Assembly (NCBI RefSeq): GCF_965278975.1
Contig: NZ_OZ257126.1
Span: 1,550,001-1,614,000 of the forward strand
From: Ferrovibrio sp965278975
GTDB lineage: Bacteria > Pseudomonadota > Alphaproteobacteria > Ferrovibrionales > Ferrovibrionaceae
Length of the DNA stretch: 64,000 bases
Direction: 5' to 3'
Under the pieces are notes generated by a model. The model was not told the origin of the DNA and searched no databases. It saw nothing but the letters and a program-made list of their open reading frames with translations. Below are positions 44,415-52,409 of this stretch, one piece after another; position 1 is the first letter of the stretch, and the number at the start of each line of letters is the position of its first letter. Position numbers and translations under genes: made by a program.

Positions 44415-46484
44415 ATGCCAAAACAGGCTTCCTCTTTCTCTCTCGTCCTCACCTTGTCCACCGCTCTGCTGGCGCCGTCTTTGGCGTTCGCCCAGAGTAA
44501 TGCGTCGAATCAGCCGGTGCTGATGGCGCAGGGCGGCCTGTCCGGCACCCTGCCGACCGAATTGCCGCCCGTATCCGTGACCGCCAGCCGCCTTGGCGAA
44601 GGCATCACCGGCACCTCCACCACGGTGATCAGCTACGAGGAAATCCAGCGCAGCCCGGGCGATACGATCCAGGAAGTGCTCTCCCGCCAGGCCGGCATCC
44701 AGACCCGCAGCCTCTATGGCGGCGTCGGTGGCGCCGGCACCACGGTGGACATGCGCGGCTTCGGCGCCACGGCTTCGGCCAACACCCTGGTATTGGTGAA
44801 TGGCCGCCGGCTGAATGACATCGATCTCGCTGGCATCGATTTCGCGGCGATCCCGAAAGACAGCATCGAGCGCATTGAAGTGATCCGCGGCAATTCCGGC
44901 AGCGTGCTCTATGGCGATGGCGCCGTTGGCGGCGTGATCAACATCATCACCTCGGGCGCAATGCGGCCGGGCTTCACGGTGGAAGGCGGCATCGGCACGC
45001 TGGGCCGGCGCGAAATGGGTGCCTCGGCGCGCCAGAGCGTGGGCGGTTTTGAGATGGCGGCCTATGGCAATTTCGTCAACAGCGACGGCTACCGCGACAA
45101 CAACAAGCTGTTGCAGCGCAATGCCAATGGCGAAATTCGCAAGCATATGGAATTCGGCGACCTGTACATGAATTTCTCGGTCGACGACCAGCAGCTCGGC
45201 CTGCCGGGCGAGCGCAGCTCGCGCCGCAACAACCAGCATCCCCGGGGCGCGATGAACCCCTATGACTACGCCAACAAGCAGGGCCAGAATCTCACCATCG
45301 GCGGCACCTACCTGATTGGCGATGCTGCGGACCTGATCATCGATGCCGGCGTGCGCCGCAAGTCGCAGGATGCCTATTTCGACCAGAGCGGCTTCCCCTC
45401 CTATGTCGATACCGAACTCACCACCTATTCCTTCACGCCGCGCCTGAACCTGAGCAACAAGACGTTCGGCCTTGATCTGAAATCGACCATCGGCGTCGAT
45501 ATCTATCGTTCCGATTATGAATCCGACCGCCAGCAGCGCGCCGGCAACCGGCCGATCAACCGCTACGCCGCCGATCAGGAAAGCCATGCGCTGTATGGCC
45601 AATCCACCCTGGGGCTGACGGCGGCAACCGATATCTCGGCCGGCCTGCGCTTGCAGCGCACCGAAGTATCGGCGCGTGACCGCTACGATGCCACGGCACC
45701 AGGCGGCGGCTTCGGCGCGCAGGGTTCGCCGTTCGACGACAGCGAAACCAACCATGCCTATCATGTCGGCTTCGAGCATCGCTTCGATCCGGCGCTGGCG
45801 GTATTCGCCCGCACCGGCCGCTCGTTCCGCTTCCCGACGCTGGATGAACGTATCGGCATGGGCAGCCCGACCAGCTTCGTGCTGCGCACCCAGACCTCGC
45901 GCGATGCCGAACTCGGTATTCAGGGCCGCGCTGGTGACGCCGGTTACCGCCTCAGCGGCTATGTGATGCAGCTGGAGAATGAACTGGCGTTCAACGCGGT
46001 TGCCTTCACCAACCGCAATCTTGATCCCACCGAGCGGCGCGGCGTCGAGGCCAGCGGTGATTACACCCTGCTGCCTGACGTGAAGCTGCGCGGTGCGCTA
46101 AGCTACACCAATGCCGAATTCCGCGAGGGCACCAATGCCGGAAAAACCGTGCCGCTGGTATCGACATGGAGCGGCAATATCGGCGTGTCCTGGGATATCC
46201 TGCCCAAGCTGCTGCTGCTGGATGTCGATGCCCGCTTCTTCAGTGATCGGCGCATGGAAAACGATGACAGGAACTTCCAGCCGCAGATACCTGGCACCGT
46301 GCTGGTTGATCTGCGTCTGAGTGGCCGCCTGGAGGATCGACTGCGCTGGTCGCTGGCGGTGCAGAACCTGTTCGACAAGAACTATTATGATTACAGCGTT
46401 GCAAGCGCCACCACCTTTGGCGCCTACAACTACTATCCGCAGCCGGGCCGCACCGCGATGGCCCGCGTCAGCCTGGACTTCTAA
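44415..46484 (+). CDS. btuB: TonB-dependent outer-membrane receptor, BtuB-like
   Basis: The protein has 689 residues with start MPKQASSFSLVLTLS; TTG 44403 is in frame but ATG 44415 has GGAG six bases upstream. A signal peptide ends near LAFAQS, a TonB box-like PPVSVTASR follows, then a plug domain (ETAxxQxR-like ISYEEIQRSPGDTIQEVLSRQ, VLVNGRRLNDIDLAGID, GSVLYGDGAVGGVINIIT) and a 22-strand barrel ending in the aromatic residue of RVSLDF. Control by the cobalamin riboswitch upstream identifies the ligand as B12 or a related corrinoid with good confidence. The barrel itself cannot prove it. Confidence 0.85.
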   Translation: MPKQASSFSLVLTLSTALLAPSLAFAQSNASNQPVLMAQGGLSGTLPTELPPVSVTASRLGEGITGTSTTVISYEEIQRSPGDTIQEVLSRQAGIQTRSLYGGVGGAGTTVDMRGFGATASANTLVLVNGRRLNDIDLAGIDFAAIPKDSIERIEVIRGNSGSVLYGDGAVGGVINIITSGAMRPGFTVEGGIGTLGRREMGASARQSVGGFEMAAYGNFVNSDGYRDNNKLLQRNANGEIRKHMEFGDLYMNFSVDDQQLGLPGERSSRRNNQHPRGAMNPYDYANKQGQNLTIGGTYLIGDAADLIIDAGVRRKSQDAYFDQSGFPSYVDTELTTYSFTPRLNLSNKTFGLDLKSTIGVDIYRSDYESDRQQRAGNRPINRYAADQESHALYGQSTLGLTAATDISAGLRLQRTEVSARDRYDATAPGGGFGAQGSPFDDSETNHAYHVGFEHRFDPALAVFARTGRSFRFPTLDERIGMGSPTSFVLRTQTSRDAELGIQGRAGDAGYRLSGYVMQLENELAFNAVAFTNRNLDPTERRGVEASGDYTLLPDVKLRGALSYTNAEFREGTNAGKTVPLVSTWSGNIGVSWDILPKLLLLDVDARFFSDRRMENDDRNFQPQIPGTVLVDLRLSGRLEDRLRWSLAVQNLFDKNYYDYSVASATTFGAYNYYPQPGRTAMARVSLDF

Positions 46485-46487
46485 GTC

Positions 46488-47030
46488 ATGACGCAGCGCC
46501 AGAACGTGATCCGCTCAGCCTGTTTCGCCGCCATCGCCACGCTGTTCAGTCTGGCACTGGCCTGTGCCGCGCCGTTTGCGGCTCTGGCTACGGTAGCGGC
46601 GCAGGGGGTGGCGGCGCACAGGCTGGCGCCGCGCGAGGCGCTGCTCACCATGTTGCTGGCCTGGCTGGCAAACCAGGCCATCGGCTATGGCCTGCTCGAT
46701 TACCCGGTCGATGCCACCAGCATCGGCTGGGGCATCGCGCTCGGGCTTGCCGCTTTTGCGTCGCTTGCGGCGGCGCAGACGGCGATGCAGCGGATCACAC
46801 ACCGCTGGTTGGCGATGCTGGCGGGCTTTGCCGCCGCCTTCATCGCCAACCAGGCTGCGCTATACCTGCTCGGCCTGGGGCTGCCGGGCGGCGAGGGCGC
46901 CTTCACCCCGGCGATCATCGCCGAGGTGCTGCGTTCCAACCTGCTCGGCCTTGCCATGCTGCTGGTGTTGCTCGGTCTTGCCGATGCCGTGGCGGCTAGG
47001 GTTTCAGCTCGAAGCGCAGCGGCACGATGA
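46488..47030 (+). CDS. Membrane protein in the B12-receptor operon, unknown function
   Basis: The protein has 180 residues and about five to six hydrophobic helices. A recurring ANQA motif appears twice (LANQAIGYGLLDYP and IANQAALYLLGLG), each followed by a hydrophobic Gly-rich turn, suggesting an internal duplication. The gene starts three bases after the receptor stop, so it is under the same riboswitch and is probably part of cobalamin or cobalt uptake, perhaps as an ECF-S-type or BtuM-type component. It lacks the central Cys expected from BtuM. Its 3' end overlaps the convergent tonB-like gene by 35 bases. Confidence 0.6.
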   Translation: MTQRQNVIRSACFAAIATLFSLALACAAPFAALATVAAQGVAAHRLAPREALLTMLLAWLANQAIGYGLLDYPVDATSIGWGIALGLAAFASLAAAQTAMQRITHRWLAMLAGFAAAFIANQAALYLLGLGLPGGEGAFTPAIIAEVLRSNLLGLAMLLVLLGLADAVAARVSARSAAAR

Positions 47031-47847
47031 ATACCGCGCTGCGCTGCTGACCGAGCATATCGAGCGGCGGTGGATAGGGCGCGGCGCGCTGCGCCATGGC
47101 AAGCGCCGCTTCATCCAGCGTGGCGTGATTGCTGGACGTGGCCAGCGATGCCATGAGCAGCCTGCCGCCGCGATCCAGTTCCAGTTTCAGGCGGACTTCG
47201 CCCTGCTGCCGGCGCAGCCGGGCGGCGCGTGGGTATTCCATATGGCGCCTCAGCCAGTCGAGCAGAATGGCATTGTAGGCTGATACAGGCGGCGGCGCGG
47301 CCTCGCGTGGCGCTGCCACTGCCGCCAGCGCGATGGGTGGGGCGGCCTGAACAGCGGCGGGTGCCGCTGGCATCGGCGCCGTGGCTTGCACGGGCATATC
47401 GCTCGGCAGCAGCAATTCTGGCGCGGGTATTTGCACAGGTTGCTGCGCCGGCTGGACGATAGGCTTCGGCCTGGCTTTGACCTCCAGCTTCGGTTTGTCG
47501 GGCTCCGGTTTTTCCCGCAGGGGCGATTCCGGGGCCAGGGCATCCGGCAGCGGCTCCGGTTCAAGTTCAGGTTCTGGAATTGCCTGCGGCGGCGCAGGCG
47601 GCGGCGATTCCGCTGCCAGCATTGGTGCTGCCGGCATTGGCGCTGCCGGGGCTGGCGCCGGAACGGGCGCGGGCCAGATTACTTCGATTTCCATGGGTGG
47701 CGGAGGCAGGCTGTGCTGGGCCAGCAGGGTGATGGCGAGCACCACGCCGCCATGCAGCAGCAGCGCGCCAAGAATCGAGGGCGCGCCAACACGCCGGCCG
47801 CGCCCAGGCGCGACCGGCGGAAGCAGGCTTTCGGCTAGAAGCGCCAT
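46996..47847 (-). CDS. TonB-family energy transducer
   Basis: The protein has 283 residues. One N-terminal transmembrane helix (SILGALLLHGGVVLAITLLA, about residues 24-43) is followed by a long periplasmic spacer rich in Pro, Ala, Glu and Lys (about 48-200), then the C-terminal TonB domain with LRRHMEYPRAARLRRQQGEV and FIVPLRFELKP. It transmits proton-motive energy to TonB-dependent receptors. It overlaps the copper-operon receptor gene by 13 bases, so it is probably a dedicated TonB of that receptor, but may also serve the BtuB-like receptor. No exbB/exbD pair is in the window. Confidence 0.88.
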   Translation of the reverse strand: MALLAESLLPPVAPGRGRRVGAPSILGALLLHGGVVLAITLLAQHSLPPPPMEIEVIWPAPVPAPAPAAPMPAAPMLAAESPPPAPPQAIPEPELEPEPLPDALAPESPLREKPEPDKPKLEVKARPKPIVQPAQQPVQIPAPELLLPSDMPVQATAPMPAAPAAVQAAPPIALAAVAAPREAAPPPVSAYNAILLDWLRRHMEYPRAARLRRQQGEVRLKLELDRGGRLLMASLATSSNHATLDEAALAMAQRAAPYPPPLDMLGQQRSAVFIVPLRFELKP

Positions 47848-49952
47848 TCCACGCCGGCATAGATGGCGCGGCCATCGCCCGGATTGTAGAGCAGCGAGCC
47901 ATTGGCCGCGGTGGAGATGACGCTGACATTCGAGATGTAGGTCTTGTCCATCAGGTTGCGGCCATCGAGGAAGAACTTGAGGCCGTTGCCGTGATCGTAG
48001 CCCGCCTTCAAGCCGAACAGCGCATAGGCCGCCGTCTTGGTGGTGTTGGCATTATCGACATGATAGGCCTCCGGCACCCACTCGATATTCGGCGCCACGA
48101 ACCAGCCGGCGTTGCTGGCATAGCGCAGCTCGGCCCGCAGATAGTGGCGGGGTGCGCCGGGAATCTTGTTGTCCCGGTAGGTCGCGTCATTGTCGAAGTG
48201 GAAGTCGCTGTAGGTATAGGCGATGCGTGCCTTCACGTTGTCGCCCTGCGTGAAGGCATTGCGCAATGCCACCCAGTCGCCACCAAGCTCAAGGCCCTGG
48301 TGAATGGTCTTGTCGATATTGCGCGCTTCCTCGGCGCCGCCGATCAGCAATTGCTGGATTTCATCGCGCAGCCAGGAACGATAAATCGCCGCATCCCAGC
48401 CCCAATCGCCGCTCTGGCCGCGGGTGCCGATTTCCAGCGTGGTGGATTTCTGCGCCTTGAGCGGGAACAGGCCCGGGCCTGAACTGGCCGGATCGAGTTC
48501 CGAGAAAGGCGGTGCTTCCTTGGCCAGGCTGATATTGCCGAACACTTGCTGCCCCGGCGCATAATCCCAGCGCAGGCCGAGTTTCGGGTTCACGGCGTAG
48601 AAATTGCGGCTGCCGGAATTGTCGCCGTCGGAAAGGAACCTGTCCTCCAGATTGCGCTCCGAGAAACTCGCCTGCGCGCCGGTGACCACGGCCATCGCCG
48701 GCATCACGTAATGGCTGTTCTCGGCATAGAGTTCCGCATTGCTGGAACGCTGATCGGCATCGCTGGCCAAGGCGCCGCGCGAACCGCCGACATTGTTGAA
48801 GGTCCGGGCGCGGTTGACGCCACCGAAGTAATGCGCGCCCAGCACCAATTCGTTGCGGTTGCCGAACAACTGGCCGTTATGGGTATAGCGGCCATAGGCG
48901 CCGTAGTTGTTTTCCTCATTCTCGATCACGATGCCGAAGAACGGGCTGAAGATCACCGGGTGGAACAATTCCTTGTTGGCGTAGTAGACACCGACGGTGA
49001 AATCGCCGCTATCGGTCAGCCAGGTGGTCTTGTTCGCCACCCGCACCGAGTTGATGTCACGCTTGGTGTTGTTGCGGTTATGGCCGAAATTGCCTTCCAC
49101 CGTCGCTTCCGGCGTGGCGAATGCGTTGTTGCGGGTCAGCGCGCCGGTGATCTTCTGGTTGATGCTGTTGGTGCTGAGATAGAAGCGCGTCTCGGCGCCA
49201 TCGCCGAAGCGGTAGCCGACATTGCCGTTCAGCCGCGCGTAATCCTGTGCGGTATGGTCGCGGTAGCCGTCGGAATGGCTGTAGCTGCCGGTGATGTAAT
49301 AATCGTAGGCGCCTTCCGCCTGCCCGGCGGCAAGCTGGGTGCGCAGACTCTGGAATGAGCCGAGCTCAAGCCGGGTGAGGAAGCCTGGATTGCTGCGGCC
49401 GGTGGGGCTGACGTAATTCACCGCGCCACCAAGCCCGGCGGCGCCGTATTGCAGCGCGTTGGCGCCCTTGTAGATTTCGATATAGCGCACGGCCAGCGGA
49501 TCGATTTCCTGGAAATCGCCGGCGCCATCGGCCTGGTTGATCGGCACGCCATCCAGCAGCAGCCGCATACCGCGCAGGTGGAAGCTGCGCGACAGGCCGG
49601 AGCCGCGTACCGAAAGGCGGGCATCTTCCTGGCCGTATTTCGGCTGCGCGAACACGCCGGGCACGAAGTCCAGCATGTCCTTTACCGTGGCGGCGCGTTC
49701 CTCGCGCAGTTCGGCTTCGGTAACGAAGCCGACCGCACCGGCCGTCTTCTCGATCGCCTTGCGGGCGTCCTTTTCGCTTGGCACGGTGATGGCGTCGTCG
49801 GCCGCCTGGCCTTGCACGGTGATGGCGGGCAGCGTGGTTTGCCCATAGGCGCGGTCAACCAGCAAGGCCAGCAGGCTGGCGGTGGCGAACAGACCGATGG
49901 CGATGCGCGGCAGCACCTGTTCGGCGCGCGCGCGGAGAGAGAGCGGATTCAT
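47835..49952 (-). CDS. TonB-dependent receptor, probable copper uptake
   Basis: The protein has 705 residues. A signal anchor (IAIGLFATASLLALLVDRAYG) is followed by a TonB-box-like region (LPAITVQGQ), a plug domain (TVKDMLDFVPGVFAQPKYGQ, LDGVPINQADGAGDFQEIDP, GANALQYGAAGLGGAVNYVS) and a barrel ending in Phe (YAGVEWRF). It lies in an operon with a YcnI-PCuAC fusion and DUF2946, both copper-linked, so the ligand is probably copper or a copper chelate, as known for OprC/NosA-type receptors. The plug lacks an obvious siderophore-receptor signalling domain. Confidence 0.75.
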   Translation of the reverse strand: MNPLSLRARAEQVLPRIAIGLFATASLLALLVDRAYGQTTLPAITVQGQAADDAITVPSEKDARKAIEKTAGAVGFVTEAELREERAATVKDMLDFVPGVFAQPKYGQEDARLSVRGSGLSRSFHLRGMRLLLDGVPINQADGAGDFQEIDPLAVRYIEIYKGANALQYGAAGLGGAVNYVSPTGRSNPGFLTRLELGSFQSLRTQLAAGQAEGAYDYYITGSYSHSDGYRDHTAQDYARLNGNVGYRFGDGAETRFYLSTNSINQKITGALTRNNAFATPEATVEGNFGHNRNNTKRDINSVRVANKTTWLTDSGDFTVGVYYANKELFHPVIFSPFFGIVIENEENNYGAYGRYTHNGQLFGNRNELVLGAHYFGGVNRARTFNNVGGSRGALASDADQRSSNAELYAENSHYVMPAMAVVTGAQASFSERNLEDRFLSDGDNSGSRNFYAVNPKLGLRWDYAPGQQVFGNISLAKEAPPFSELDPASSGPGLFPLKAQKSTTLEIGTRGQSGDWGWDAAIYRSWLRDEIQQLLIGGAEEARNIDKTIHQGLELGGDWVALRNAFTQGDNVKARIAYTYSDFHFDNDATYRDNKIPGAPRHYLRAELRYASNAGWFVAPNIEWVPEAYHVDNANTTKTAAYALFGLKAGYDHGNGLKFFLDGRNLMDKTYISNVSVISTAANGSLLYNPGDGRAIYAGVEWRF

Positions 49953-49991
49953 GGCGTGAATTCCCCAGATAAGGATTTTTTTAGGCGCTAA

Positions 49992-50948
49992 TCAGTGATG
50001 CTTGTGCTCGTCGGCAGCGGCAGGCATGCCACCAGGCATCCCGCCGGGCGTGGCACCGGCTTTCAGCACCGGCACCTGCAACGTCACCGAGCCGGCCTTC
50101 TCGAAAGTCAGCGTCAGCGGGAAGCTGGCGCCTTCCTTCAAGGGCTGCTTCAGCCCGATCAGCATCACATGAAAGCTGCCCGGCTCCAGTGCGGTGCGGC
50201 CATTGGCGGCAATGTCGATGCCGTCGACCGGACGCATGCGCATGGTGTCGCCGTCCTTCACATGGGTATGCAGTTCAACATTCTCGGCCACCGGCGAGGC
50301 GGCCTTCACCAGGCGGTCGGCGGCATGGCCGCCATTCACCAGGGTGAGGAAGGCGCCGCCCATCTTGGCCGGTGTGGCGCGCGCGAAAGGCTGCTCAATG
50401 CGGATATTGCCGGCCTGTGCCACCGGCTTGGCGGCTTCACCGCCGGCCACGCGGATCAGCGCCGCGGGGCGTTCCAGGCCGCGCGTCGAGCTGCCGGAAG
50501 CCGGGATCTGGTCCCAGCGCAGTTCGCCATCCTTGCAGGTCTGGATCACCTTCAGCCAGAGCGGTCCTGCCGTGTCGGGCAATTTCAGGCTGAGGCCGAA
50601 TTCATCGAAATGTTCGTTCGGCAGGTTGCCGCCCAGCCAGGAGATGGCGCTGATCGCGGTGTCGGTCATGCGGCCATGGCCGGCATCCAGCGGCTTGGCC
50701 AGCTTCGCGGTCTCGATCTCGATCTGCCAGCCGGGCTTCACCTGCGGCCGCACCGTGGCAAGGCCCTCGGGCAGGATCACCTTCACGGCAATGGTGGGCG
50801 AGGTGCCGCAGCCATGGCCGACGCGCAGGGCGGTGCGGAAATAGCCGCCGGCCTGGCCCTCGGCGGGATCGGCCACCACATGGGCGGCAGCCGGCAGGCT
50901 GATGGTGAGTAGCAGAGCGCCGAAGGTGGCGAATTTGGAAAGGGTCAT
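49992..50948 (-). CDS. YcnI (DUF1775) / PCuAC (DUF461) fusion, periplasmic copper chaperone
   Basis: The protein has 318 residues; ATG 50948 gives a clean signal peptide (FATFGALLLTISLPAAAHV) and a mature protein starting with His, the residue that binds copper in YcnI-type domains. Residues 20-170 are DUF1775 (HGCGTSPTIAVKVILPEG, LKLPDTAGPLWLKVIQTC). Residues 185-300 are PCuAC/DUF461 with its metal ligands spread over VELHTHVKDGDTMRMRP and PGSFHVMLIGL. The tail (GGMPGGMPAAADEHKHH) is Met/His-rich, possibly a further copper site. Usually these are two proteins. It probably hands copper to cytochrome oxidase assembly factors or the receptor. Confidence 0.85.
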   Translation of the reverse strand: MTLSKFATFGALLLTISLPAAAHVVADPAEGQAGGYFRTALRVGHGCGTSPTIAVKVILPEGLATVRPQVKPGWQIEIETAKLAKPLDAGHGRMTDTAISAISWLGGNLPNEHFDEFGLSLKLPDTAGPLWLKVIQTCKDGELRWDQIPASGSSTRGLERPAALIRVAGGEAAKPVAQAGNIRIEQPFARATPAKMGGAFLTLVNGGHAADRLVKAASPVAENVELHTHVKDGDTMRMRPVDGIDIAANGRTALEPGSFHVMLIGLKQPLKEGASFPLTLTFEKAGSVTLQVPVLKAGATPGGMPGGMPAAADEHKHH

Positions 50949-51004
50949 AAGACGAATCCTTCTGAAAACGGGCAGGGTCACGGCAGAACCGTGACGCGAC
51001 GGGT

Positions 51005-51433
51005 TCAGAAGGCGGCGGGCGGGCCTCGGGCCTGGGCGAAATGCCGTTCGGGTTCGGGCGGCGGCGCCTGGGCGTTGACCGGGTAGAGCACCTGCGCCAG
51101 CAGCAGCGGCAGGGCGATGACGATGCCGGCCGGCAGAATGGCAATACCGGCCTGCTGCGCGCCCAGGCAGATCGGGCAATAGCGCGCCGCCTGCTGGTCC
51201 TTGCCGGGCGCATCCTGATCCGCGATCGGCTGGCCATCGGCGCCAAGCTGCACCGTGCGCATGCCGTAGGGCGTGCAGATCACGATGCTGTCGAAGCCGG
51301 TGAGGGCTGCCTGGCGGCGCTGTAGCGTGTGATAGGTCAGCGGCAGCAGGCTGTGGAAAGCCAGGGCAAGCAGGGCCAGCCACGCCATCACGGCGCGCGG
51401 CTGAACTCCCAGGCTGCGCAGGCTTCCAATCAT
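51005..51433 (-). CDS. DUF2946-type protein
   Basis: The protein has 142 residues with MIGSLRSLGVQPRAVMAWLA as start; 51469 is an alternative that adds twelve mostly basic residues. One N-terminal hydrophobic helix (about 15-35), a loop with a Cys in SIVICTPYG and the pair CPICLGAQQAG, a second hydrophobic helix (IAILPAGIVIALPLLLAQVL) and a Pro-rich end fit DUF2946. Such proteins are often encoded beside PCuAC and copper receptors. Its function is not established; metal handling by the Cys residues is plausible. It is the first gene of the minus-strand copper operon. Confidence 0.7.
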   Translation of the reverse strand: MIGSLRSLGVQPRAVMAWLALLALAFHSLLPLTYHTLQRRQAALTGFDSIVICTPYGMRTVQLGADGQPIADQDAPGKDQQAARYCPICLGAQQAGIAILPAGIVIALPLLLAQVLYPVNAQAPPPEPERHFAQARGPPAAF

Positions 51434-51555
51434 GGCAGGCACATAACTCCGTTTCCGCCGCAGCCGCAAGCGCCAGATGGTCGCAGGCCATTTGACGGTC
51501 TATCCGGGCCGGTCTAGCGTCGGGCTATAATATATATGACAAGGGAGTTGCCTGA

Positions 51556-52161
51556 ATGACGCGTCTGCTGCTGGCCCTGCCGCTGCTTCTCGCCGCCCTG
51601 CCGGCCCAGGCGCATCATGCCATGGATGGCAAGCTGCCCTATTCCTTCGCCACCGGTCTGCTCTCCGGCCTCGGCCATCCGGTGATCGGCCTCGATCACC
51701 TGGCCTTCCTGATCGCCGCCGGCCTGCTCTGCCTGGCGCATCGCCGCTGGCTGCTGGCTTTGCCGCTGGCCTTCATGCTGGCTTCCCTGGCCGGCACCTT
51801 GCTGCATATCGGTGAGTATGACCTGCCGGGCGGCGAAGCCCTGGTGGCGCTCTCGGTGATCGTGTTCGCCGCCCTGCTGCTCTGGGGCCGTGCCCTGCCG
51901 GCAGCCCTGTTCGCGCTGCTGCTCGGCGTCGCCGGGCTGTTCCATGGCTATGCCTTCGGCGAAAGCATCGTCGGTGCCGAAGCGGCGCCCTTGTCGGGCT
52001 ACCTGATCGGCCTCGGGCTGATCCAATACGCCCTCACCGCCGGCATCGCGCTTGGTTTTCTGCGCCTCGCACCGGCGCGGCCCCTGCTGCTGCAACGTGC
52101 CGCCGGGCTGGTTGCCGGTATTGTCGGCCTGGGCTTTTTCGCCAGCCAGATGGCCGGTTGA
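51556..52161 (+). CDS. HupE/UreJ-family membrane protein (metal transport)
   Basis: The protein has 201 residues. A cleavable signal peptide ends at LPAQAHHAMDG, followed by six hydrophobic helices with the family's conserved His/Asp patches GLGHPVIGLDHLAFLIAAG, HIGEYDLPGGEA and LFHGYAFGESIVGAE. Members transport nickel or cobalt, or form part of hydrogenase/urease systems; no such genes are nearby. GGGAG lies ten bases before the ATG, and a -10-like TATAAT (51526-51531) is just upstream. It is divergent from the copper operon and downstream of the B12 region, so cobalt is a fair guess. Confidence 0.8.
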   Translation: MTRLLLALPLLLAALPAQAHHAMDGKLPYSFATGLLSGLGHPVIGLDHLAFLIAAGLLCLAHRRWLLALPLAFMLASLAGTLLHIGEYDLPGGEALVALSVIVFAALLLWGRALPAALFALLLGVAGLFHGYAFGESIVGAEAAPLSGYLIGLGLIQYALTAGIALGFLRLAPARPLLLQRAAGLVAGIVGLGFFASQMAG

Positions 52162-52184
52162 AGCACCGATACGCCATACCCGGC

Positions 52185-52213
52185 TTGACATTATGCCGGG
52201 CCGTTGCTACATC
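52185..52213 (+). promoter_or_regulatory. Predicted sigma-70 promoter of rho
   Basis: TTGACA (52185-52190), a 17-base spacer and TACATC (52208-52213). The -35 sits in CGGCTTGACATT, the same extended sequence as in the ffh promoter. It leaves a leader of about 190 bases before the rho start codon. Confidence 0.65.
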
Positions 52214-52409
52214 GGCCGCATCGGCCCCGGTTCTGCGGGCTGATCCAGGCGCGCGCCGCCTTCCCTGATTTCTCAATTCAAGGGAACTACCGCCGCCTTC
52301 CGGTTCCCTCCACTCCGCCCTGTCATCAGGCTCGTCGTTATCAGCTTACCCGCGCTGCGACGCCCAAACTCCAAACAAACAAATTACTCCGAGGCTCCGT
52401 CCGCTCGCC

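Noticed and set aside
51492..51531. TTGACG and TATAAT as a paired promoter for the HupE/UreJ gene.
   Set aside because: The two boxes are 28 bases apart, too far for one sigma-70 promoter; only the -10 may be real.
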